Assembly: GCA_964604165.1 (NCBI GenBank)
Contig: CAZRYF010000005.1
Span: 76,144 to 140,143 of the forward strand
Length of the DNA: 64,000 bases
Direction: 5' to 3'
DNA from: JAYZDK01 sp964604165
GTDB lineage: Bacteria > Myxococcota_A > UBA796 > CAJQPC01
Made by a program: the position numbers and the translations under genes. The stretch's first letter is position 1; each line of letters begins with the position of its first letter. Below the pieces are notes generated by a model, which was given only the letters and a program-made list of their open reading frames with translations, was not told the origin of the DNA and searched no databases. Below, piece by piece: positions 58,052 through 64,000 of this stretch.

Positions 58052-58773
58052 TTCCACCTCCGGCTGGACATCCAGCGAACGGAAAGCATCAGAAAGGCAA
58101 AGGTGACGGACAGGTAGTAGACAATCCCGTCGATGTTCACTCGCCCTCGCATGAAGGGCTGGAAGTGCTTGTCAAACAGGCTCATATACGAGAGCACGTC
58201 GGAAAAGGGGGCCTCGGTCTTGCGGGCCAGCATCCAGGTGATGAGCAGGAAGACCACCCCGAAACTGGAGATCACCGCGGCGAACAGCTGGTTTTTCGCC
58301 ACGGATGAGCCGAAGGTCCCGATGGCCACGGCGGCGCTTCCGGCGAGAAAGAGGCCCAGGTAGCCGGCGGCGATCTGCCCAAGGGCGACCTTGCCGTTCA
58401 CGAAGATCAGAGCCGGCATGTAGAGGGTCGAGAGGGTCAGCAGAAAGAGAAAGGCCAGGGCCGAGAGGTACTTTCCCACGATGATCTGGGTGTCGCTCAA
58501 GGGCGAGGCATCCAGGAGCAGGGCGGTGCCGGTCTGGCGTTCCTCGGCGAGGAGCCGCATGGTCAGCAGGATGGCCGCTACCATTGTGGTGCCAAAGGAG
58601 AAGTAGAAAAACTCCTCCAGCACCTTGGTGCTGTACCGGGCGCCGGTGCCCAGAGAGTAGGCGTTGAACAGCAGGCCGTCGATGACCAGGATCGACGCCA
58701 CCACCAGGTAGCCCCACATACTGTTGAAATAGGCCGACAGGTCGCGTCGAACCACCAGCATCATGCCCTTCAT
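58048..58773 (-). CDS. ABC-2 type permease (GldF-like)
   Basis: A 241-residue membrane protein with six helices, including LVVASILVIDGLLFNAYSLG, MRLLAEERQTGTALLLDASP (the ABC-2 cytoplasmic block, EExxGTxxLL) and ITWMLARKTEAPFSDVLSYMS. It should form the membrane path of the exporter with the ATPase at 58770-59708, which it overlaps by 4 bp. Substrate unknown. Confidence 0.9.
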   Translation of the reverse strand: MKGMMLVVRRDLSAYFNSMWGYLVVASILVIDGLLFNAYSLGTGARYSTKVLEEFFYFSFGTTMVAAILLTMRLLAEERQTGTALLLDASPLSDTQIIVGKYLSALAFLFLLTLSTLYMPALIFVNGKVALGQIAAGYLGLFLAGSAAVAIGTFGSSVAKNQLFAAVISSFGVVFLLITWMLARKTEAPFSDVLSYMSLFDKHFQPFMRGRVNIDGIVYYLSVTFAFLMLSVRWMSSRRWK

Positions 58774-59708
58774 GACGTCTCCCTGTTCTTGGTGATGTCC
58801 AGGAAGAGGTGCTCAAGCTCCCCTTCGCTGTCCTCGATTCGGCGAATCCCCATCCCGGCCCCTACCAGGGCCGCCACGACGCTTTCTCTGCAGTCGTCTC
58901 CCAGCTCAATGCTGGCGTGGATGAGCCCTCCAGATTCCGACTCCACCGTGTGTCCCGTGACCCCAGGCTGGCCAGACAAAGTGGTGGAGAGCGTCTCGGC
59001 CGTCCCTCGAACCACCACGTGGATGCGGGCGCTACCGCCGGTGGCCCGGCGGGCCAGATCGTCCTCTGTGCCCTCTGCCACCAGCTTGCCTTGGTTCAAG
59101 ACGAGAATTCGGTCGCAGGTCTGGTGGACCTCCGAGAGAATGTGGGAGCTGATGAGCACCGTGCACTCGCTCTTGAGGTTGCGAATCACGCCGCGGATCT
59201 CAACGATCTGCACCGGGTCCAGTCCGGAGATCGGCTCATCGAGAATGACAAGGTCCGGCTTGTGGAGAATGGCCTGGGCGATGCCCACGCGCTTGCGGAA
59301 TCCATGGGACAGCTCGTCAATGACCCGGTTGGCTACATCGCTCAACTGGCAGCTGGTCAGGACGCCGGGAAGCCGGGCCTCCAGCTCTGCCGCGGACATG
59401 CCCCGCACGGCCCCGCACCAACGGAGGAAGTCGGCGACACGCATGTCGGTGTACAAGGGAGGGTCCTCAGGGAGGAAGCCGATCCGGGCCCGCAGGGAGT
59501 CCGCCTCGGCGGTGGCATCCACGCCCTTCATTCGAATGGTGCCGGCGCTCGGGTAAAGTAGACCGGCAAGCATCTTGAGAATGGTTGTCTTTCCTGCTCC
59601 GTTCAGTCCCAGGAACCCCACGATTTCCCGGTCTTGGATGGAGAAGGAGACCCCGTTTACTGCGGAGGTTTCTCCATAGAAGAGGGTGAGGTTTTCGACC
59701 TCGATCAT
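58770..59708 (-). CDS. ABC transporter ATP-binding protein (GldA-like)
   Basis: A 312-residue ATPase: Walker A GLNGAGKTT, signature SHGFRKRVGIAQAI (usual LSGG replaced by LSHG), Walker B LVILDEPISGLDP and switch His in ISSHILSEV. The C-terminal 80 residues form the extra beta domain of the CcmA/DrrA/GldA group. It drives the permease gene downstream with a 4 bp overlap. First gene of a four-gene series ending with the DUF4340 gene. Confidence 0.94.
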   Translation of the reverse strand: MIEVENLTLFYGETSAVNGVSFSIQDREIVGFLGLNGAGKTTILKMLAGLLYPSAGTIRMKGVDATAEADSLRARIGFLPEDPPLYTDMRVADFLRWCGAVRGMSAAELEARLPGVLTSCQLSDVANRVIDELSHGFRKRVGIAQAILHKPDLVILDEPISGLDPVQIVEIRGVIRNLKSECTVLISSHILSEVHQTCDRILVLNQGKLVAEGTEDDLARRATGGSARIHVVVRGTAETLSTTLSGQPGVTGHTVESESGGLIHASIELGDDCRESVVAALVGAGMGIRRIEDSEGELEHLFLDITKNRETS

Positions 59709-59783
59709 GGTGCGGCTCCTTTGAAGGGCCGCTCATCTATCGCTTGTCCCGTGGTGACGCCAAGATTGGGGATGGGTAGCTTC

Positions 59784-59820
59784 AAAGAGAAAGCCCCGCT
59801 CGGAGAATTCCAAGCGGGGC
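59784..59820 (-). terminator. Rho-independent terminator (minus strand)
   Basis: On the minus strand AGCCCCGCTTGG and its partner with loop ATTC form a stem of 8 GC-rich pairs plus three more, then TTTCTCTTTG. It ends transcription from the carboxypeptidase gene. The rest of 59709-59987 holds no gene I can support. Confidence 0.75.
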
Positions 59821-59987
59821 CCTTTAGGGGTGTCGAGAATGAATCCAGGACCCGTCTCCGGGTTCAACTGGCACCGATAGTTGTCGCCAAGGCGGGATTG
59901 CCTGGACGAAATCGCCGGGTGATGAGCCGACGCCTGGGTTCTCCTGACTCCGCCCATTGGTACAGCAAGCGTCGTGCCAGCTTGAAA

Positions 59988-61175
59988 TCAGTGCCTTTGG
60001 GCTTGTTTCGGCGAGGGGGTGGGGAGAATGGGTCGCACCTGGGGCATGGGGGGGGCGGTGTTCAGCACCCGATTCGAGTGGGCGTAGAGCTGAATCGCCT
60101 TGTGCAGGGCGGCCACCCCGTCCCGAATGTGGGGGGCCGGGTCCACCGGGTTGTACCAGCGGAAGTAGTCCTTCCAGGTGGAGGGCTGGAGGGGACGCAG
60201 GCCGGATCGGGTGAGCTCCATGAGAAAGCTCTGGGTGCCGTGGACTCCGTGCATGTGATCGATTTCCATTCCCAGCCCTCGAAACCAACGAAAGTACCGG
60301 GAAAGCTGCACCACCCGGTACCCTCGGCCGGGCATGGCGAGGGACATGGCCCGGGCCATGGCCAGGTGTTCGGCTTCCCGCTCAACCGGTGCCCAGGTGC
60401 CGGCCCATGGAATGTAGATCACCCCGCCAAATGCATGGAGGGAGAACGAGGCATCAAACCCGGTGGCCGCCAGGGCGTCCAGTGCCCGGGTCTCCGGCTG
60501 GGACAGGGGGGCGTCGCTCGCGTGGTAGTACCGGTGAAAGAAAGGGAGGCGGCTCCAGATCACGTCGGATTCCCGGTGCAGGGACCAGTCGCGGTTCAGA
60601 TCCACGCCGTTGCTGTTGGCGCGCCGGTAGACCCCGAGGCGGTCCGCCGCAAGGTCGGATTCCACGCGGAACCGCCCGTCCGGGTTGGCTACGGGAACCA
60701 GGACCACCTCGACCCCTTCCGGGGGCGCGGACACCAGGCGCTCTGCCAGTGACACGGCCACCTCCGACCCGATCCACTCCAGGGCGTGGAGCTGCGCGAA
60801 GACGAGCACCCGGTGCCGAACGGGTTGGGTGCGCGGGGTGATCGTTGTCGCCCAGATGGGGCGGCCTTCCACGCTCCGGCCAATGCACCGGGTCTCGACC
60901 ATGTGGGGGCGGGCCTCTTCCAGGTCCAGGAGGCGCTGGCCGAGTTGCGCGCCGAAGTGCCAGTGGACTGCGCGTTCCGGGTGGGGGGTCGGAACCGATT
61001 GGTGACGAACCCAAGCAGAGAAGGCCACGTGGCAGGGGCGTTCCGCCAGGGTTGTGGGTTCCGACCTGGACTCGGCCCCATGGGGAAAGCCCGCCCTGGG
61101 GGTCGCCAGAGAGGATGTGGTGAGCAGCAGAAGGAGAAGGAGCATGGGCAGCCGGTTCCCGGGGGCAAGGGGCAT
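59988..61175 (-). CDS. Secreted M14-type zinc carboxypeptidase
   Basis: A 395-residue exported protein. The signal peptide (LPMLLLLLLLTTSSLA) precedes the catalytic domain. FAQLHALEWIGSE gives the zinc His-x-x-Glu, ANSNGVDLNRDW the Asn-Arg substrate region, FSLHAFGG the third zinc His, and FLMELTRSG the catalytic Glu, all as in M14 peptidases. It should remove C-terminal residues from peptides, perhaps of the cell wall, given the divergent murG. ATG 61175 interlocks with a plus-strand ATG; ATG 61145 is a possible later start. A terminator follows about 170 bp downstream. Confidence 0.84.
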   Translation of the reverse strand: MPLAPGNRLPMLLLLLLLTTSSLATPRAGFPHGAESRSEPTTLAERPCHVAFSAWVRHQSVPTPHPERAVHWHFGAQLGQRLLDLEEARPHMVETRCIGRSVEGRPIWATTITPRTQPVRHRVLVFAQLHALEWIGSEVAVSLAERLVSAPPEGVEVVLVPVANPDGRFRVESDLAADRLGVYRRANSNGVDLNRDWSLHRESDVIWSRLPFFHRYYHASDAPLSQPETRALDALAATGFDASFSLHAFGGVIYIPWAGTWAPVEREAEHLAMARAMSLAMPGRGYRVVQLSRYFRWFRGLGMEIDHMHGVHGTQSFLMELTRSGLRPLQPSTWKDYFRWYNPVDPAPHIRDGVAALHKAIQLYAHSNRVLNTAPPMPQVRPILPTPSPKQAQRH

Positions 61176-61227
61176 GGTATCGTCCGGCCCAGTCTTTGGA
61201 AAAACCGGGATCCGGTGGGACGCGCCC

Positions 61228-63294
61228 GTGGAGACGAAAAACGATGGGTTGAGGCGGGTCCTGTTCACCGGGGGTGGCACGGGGGGACATGTGTCTCCGA
61301 ACCTGGCAATGGCCCATGAGATCGCCCGAAGACACCCAGGGGTGAAGTTCCTTTACGTGGGAGTTCGAGGAAAGGCGGAGGACGCCATGCTTCGTCGGGC
61401 GTGGGACCTGGAGAAGCCCGAGCGAGCCCTGTCCTTTGTGCGCTCTCGTGGTTTCCCTGGGGCGAGCAACCCTGTGGCCCTGGTGCGCTTCGGGGTGGAC
61501 CTGTTTGGGGGCATTCTTGTGTCCCTGGGGTTGATGCTCCGCTTTCGACCCCAGGTGGTGGTGGCCACCGGGGGGTTTGTGGCCGCTCCGATTCTGTTTG
61601 CGGCCTATGGGCTGCGCCGGGTCGGCTTGTACCGGGGGAAGATCTTCATTCACGAGCAGAACGCCGTCTTGGGGCGCATGAACCAGCTGGCGGTGCGCTT
61701 CGCCGATTCGGTGGGGGTGGCCTTTCCCGAGACCCGAGTGCCCGCAGAGAAGAAGTTGTGGGTGGGCTACCCGGTTCGTCCCTCGGTCTCGGACCCACGG
61801 CCCGTGGAGCAGCGCCGGCGAGAGGCCAGGGAGGCCCTTGGGATCGCAGCGGATGCCCGTGTGGTGCTGGCCTTCGGCGGGAGCCAGGGAGCCCGGACCC
61901 TCAACCGAGCCCTGGTGGCGGCCTTGCCTCGCTTGCTGGAGGATCCCAAGGTGGTCGTTCTCCACGGAACGGGCCGAATGCCGGCCGGTGGCAGGTACAA
62001 CGGTGCCGCCGATGTGGAGCAGCGATTGGAGAAGCTTCAGGGCCTTCCGGCGACCCTGGACGAGGTGTATCGGCGCCAGGAGTTCATCCATGACATGGGC
62101 ACCCACTACGCGGCTTCTGACCTGGTTTTGTGCCGGGGAGGAGCCGGGAGCCTGAACGAGGTCTGTGCCAATGGAGTGGCGGCGGTGGTGATTCCCAAGG
62201 CCAACCTTCCAGGGGACCACCAGGCGGCCAACGCACGCTCCCTGGAGCGCCGGGGCGCGGTGAAGGTGGTGTATGAGCAGATTCGGTTGGAGGATGGACA
62301 GGCCCAGGAGATGGTGGACTCGGATCGCCTCTGCGATGTGATTCAGCCCTTGCTGACCCAGCCGGTCGCCCGGAGCACCATGGCGGCGGCCGCTAAGGAG
62401 GTCTTTGAGCCCCGCACTCTCGGGTGGGTTGCCGACATGGTGGAGCACCTGTGCACAGGAGGGCCGCGGCCCGAGGTGCCAGAGCCTCCACCTGCGCCTG
62501 ACGAGAAGATCTTGGGTCTGAGCTCCAATCGGATGGACCAGCTTCTGCGGCGGGTGCGGGCAGGTGCCGAGTCGCTGGAGGGAGAAGACCGGGCGCTGGC
62601 CCTCTACAAGATCGACGGGTACCTGGCGGCTCCCGGGTATGTGGCACGGGCGCGGGGGTGTCGCATGGTGGGCAGCGGCGGGTTTACAGAGCGCTTGGAG
62701 GCGTTGGTTTCCTATGCCTCGGAGAAGCGGGGGGGGGAGTTCGTCCAACCTCCCATCGTTCGCCGGGATGCCTTTCGCGGGTTGCAGGCTCTCGGGGAGG
62801 TGAACGAGCGCGTCCTGGAGGCCCTGGAATCCGGGCTGAAGGATCCCTATTTTGAGACCCGGGCAAAGGCTGCCCAGGCCATTGGCGGACTGGGAGGGGA
62901 GGATCATCCACTGGCCATTGATCCCACCACTGGGCTCGCCCAGCGTTTGAACGAACCCCGGTTGTTTCAGCCCTTGTTGGCGCCTCTCCAGCGCATGACC
63001 AGTGACTCCTTCTTCGAGGCCCGGGCCCGTGCAGTTCGGTCACTGGGCTGGATAGCCCTGGATTACCACTCGGTGGCCGGATCCTTTCGGAGCTTGGCCT
63101 TTGACAGTCGCTGGAAGGTTCGGGTCGCCTTGATCGAGGGCTTGCATCTCTTGGTGGACCGCGGAGTTCTCACGGCGGACGAGGCGTCCGCAGAGGCTGA
63201 AGAGGTGCTTCGTACCAGCGATGGGTTTGAGACCCGCTACTCCTTCAAGGGGGCCTACAACGAGCTGTTGTCCCTCCGGGAGGCTGCACCGTGA
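61228..63294 (+). CDS. murG: MurG-like UDP-GlcNAc transferase fused to a HEAT-like domain
   Basis: About 688 residues. Residues 1-405 match MurG, which adds GlcNAc to lipid I on the inner face of the membrane: RRVLFTGGGTGGHVSPNLAM, FIHEQNAVLGRMN, LAFGGSQGARTLNRAL, and CRGGAGSLNEVCANGVAAVV near 302. Normal MurG is about 355-370 residues. The additional 270 residues contain repeated helical units, ETRAKAAQAIGGL, EARARAVRSLGWIA and KVRVALIEGLHLL, as in HEAT-like scaffolds. GTG 61228 gives a normal N-terminus; ATG 61174 would add 18 residues. The stop overlaps mraY by 4 bp. Confidence 0.88.
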   Translation: METKNDGLRRVLFTGGGTGGHVSPNLAMAHEIARRHPGVKFLYVGVRGKAEDAMLRRAWDLEKPERALSFVRSRGFPGASNPVALVRFGVDLFGGILVSLGLMLRFRPQVVVATGGFVAAPILFAAYGLRRVGLYRGKIFIHEQNAVLGRMNQLAVRFADSVGVAFPETRVPAEKKLWVGYPVRPSVSDPRPVEQRRREAREALGIAADARVVLAFGGSQGARTLNRALVAALPRLLEDPKVVVLHGTGRMPAGGRYNGAADVEQRLEKLQGLPATLDEVYRRQEFIHDMGTHYAASDLVLCRGGAGSLNEVCANGVAAVVIPKANLPGDHQAANARSLERRGAVKVVYEQIRLEDGQAQEMVDSDRLCDVIQPLLTQPVARSTMAAAAKEVFEPRTLGWVADMVEHLCTGGPRPEVPEPPPAPDEKILGLSSNRMDQLLRRVRAGAESLEGEDRALALYKIDGYLAAPGYVARARGCRMVGSGGFTERLEALVSYASEKRGGEFVQPPIVRRDAFRGLQALGEVNERVLEALESGLKDPYFETRAKAAQAIGGLGGEDHPLAIDPTTGLAQRLNEPRLFQPLLAPLQRMTSDSFFEARARAVRSLGWIALDYHSVAGSFRSLAFDSRWKVRVALIEGLHLLVDRGVLTADEASAEAEEVLRTSDGFETRYSFKGAYNELLSLREAAP

Positions 63295-64000
63295 TCTTCT
63301 GGTTGGCGGGGCTCCTGGAATCCGCTGGCGGTCCCGCGCTGTTTCGCTTTCTCACGTCGCGGGCCCTCTTTGCCTTCATGACCGCCCTGGGGGTGGGGCT
63401 GGTGGTGGGGCAGCCGATCATTCACCTTCTGTATCGAAAGGGCATGCGGTCCAAGGAGCGCAAGTACCAGGCGTTGGACACGGGTTCCAAGGTGGGAACA
63501 CCGGTCATGGGGGGGCTGATTCTGCTTGTGGCGGGGGTCGGGAGTGCGCTTCTCTGGTGTGATCTCGGGTCTCTGACCGTGTGGCTCTGCATTGCCGCGT
63601 CTGTCTGGTTTGGGGCGGTGGGGGCGCTCGACGATGTAATGAAGGTGCGAGGAGGGGCGGAAAAGGGCTTGTCTCGTCCAGCAAAGCTGGGGGCCCAGCT
63701 TGGGTTTGGGGCCCTTGTGGGGCTGGCCGTCATCTCGCCGGAGCACACGCCCTTTCCCGTCGAGATGGCCGCTGAGATCCATGTGCCGTTTCGGCAGGCA
63801 GCCCTGGTGGACCTGGCGGCGTTTTCACTTCCGGGTCTTCCCACCGTGTGGAACCTCTCCTGGCTCTACATTGTGGGTGCTGCGATTTTTGTGGGGTTCT
63901 GCACCAACGCCGTGAACTTCACAGACGGGCTCGATGGACTGACCACGGTGCCCTGTCTCTTGTCCTTTGCGGTGCTGGGGGTGTTCGCCTATGTCCTGGG
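63291..64000 (+). CDS. mraY: MraY-type phospho-MurNAc-pentapeptide transferase, N-terminal part
   Basis: At least 236 residues from GTG 63291 up to the window edge. Motifs: KVGTPVMGGLILL, ALDDVMKV (Asp-Asp pair for Mg2+) and NAVNFTDGLDGL, all typical of MraY, which makes lipid I from UDP-MurNAc-pentapeptide and undecaprenyl phosphate. Several transmembrane helices are visible. It starts in a GTGA overlap with murG. The order murG then mraY is inverted relative to the common dcw order (mraY before murG). The C-terminal third is outside the window. Confidence 0.9.
   Translation, partial: MIFWLAGLLESAGGPALFRFLTSRALFAFMTALGVGLVVGQPIIHLLYRKGMRSKERKYQALDTGSKVGTPVMGGLILLVAGVGSALLWCDLGSLTVWLCIAASVWFGAVGALDDVMKVRGGAEKGLSRPAKLGAQLGFGALVGLAVISPEHTPFPVEMAAEIHVPFRQAALVDLAAFSLPGLPTVWNLSWLYIVGAAIFVGFCTNAVNFTDGLDGLTTVPCLLSFAVLGVFAYVL

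Noticed and set aside
56273..58117. Long plus-strand frame opposite the GldG-like gene
   Set aside because: Shadow of a real coupled gene; His- and Gly-rich composition only.
55053..59708. Gliding motility operon
   Set aside because: The GldA/F/G-like genes with DUF4340 occur in many non-gliding bacteria; no other gliding genes are present here.
59709..59987. Small gene between the ABC ATPase and carboxypeptidase genes
   Set aside because: Short frames exist but none has a start with a ribosome site, and a terminator occupies part of the region.
60454..62907. Very long minus-strand open frame opposite murG
   Set aside because: It is antisense to a clear MurG and lacks start signals or family motifs; long antisense frames are expected in GC-rich DNA.

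Overview
This 64 kb window reads as GC-rich, densely packed chromosome from a draft assembly; exactly 100 N bases mark one scaffold gap. Several features point to a member of the Myxococcota (myxobacteria and relatives): two secreted trypsin-like proteases with MYXO-CTERM-like tails, three very large Ser/Thr kinases with ATPase and repeat regions, many lipoproteins with lipobox Cys, FG-GAP/VCBS repeat proteins, and Asp/Ser/Ala-rich linkers. Many genes use GTG or TTG starts and overlap by 4 bp. The assignment rests on gene style, not on a marker gene. I recognised no tRNA, rRNA, CRISPR array or complete insertion sequence.

Layout. 1-148: start of a response regulator running off the left edge. 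471-3277 (+): a BoxB-type diiron epoxidase subunit followed by a tryptophanase-type lyase. 12576-3293 (-): a tight ten-gene series encoding cytochrome c oxidase subunits II, I, III, IV and a second subunit-III-like protein, a small CPNC membrane protein, a diheme cytochrome c lipoprotein, a membrane-anchored ferritin-like diiron protein, a carbamoyltransferase, a DUF5989 peptide and an SGNH hydrolase. 12821-19886: FG-GAP and other lipoproteins, an NAD(P)-binding protein, a TM2/SHOCT protein and a membrane protein with a helix-turn-helix-like tail. 23981-19927 (-): AidB-like acyl-CoA dehydrogenase, MBOAT acyltransferase and its SGNH partner.

24074-29726: a B12-type radical SAM protein, a second radical SAM protein, a sulfotransferase, three small lipoproteins and a PP-loop ATPase. 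33601-29784 (-): a GT39-like membrane glycosyltransferase and pheT. 33660-41428: a hypothetical protein, a retropepsin-like membrane protease head-to-head with a DEDDh exonuclease, a lipoprotein, the two proteases and a membrane phosphodiesterase. 51273-41279 (-): three tandem Ser/Thr kinase-ATPase-repeat proteins, divergent from a PP2C phosphatase (51397-52161).

52180-54964 is a scrambled accessory patch: small secreted or membrane proteins, a paralogue split by an in-frame stop, a 55 bp fragment of a PP2C gene, and a decayed nucleotidyltransferase with its small partner. 59708-55053 (-) is a GldA/F/G-like ABC exporter with a DUF4340 protein. The window ends with an M14 carboxypeptidase and a divergent murG-mraY pair, in which MurG carries a HEAT-like C-terminal extension.

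Most noteworthy are the respiratory-oxidase/carbamoyltransferase operon, the complementary motif losses in the kinase triplet, the BoxB-tryptophanase pair, the unusual Cys spacing in the B12-type radical SAM protein, the PP2C-fragment-bounded accessory patch, and the MurG fusion.
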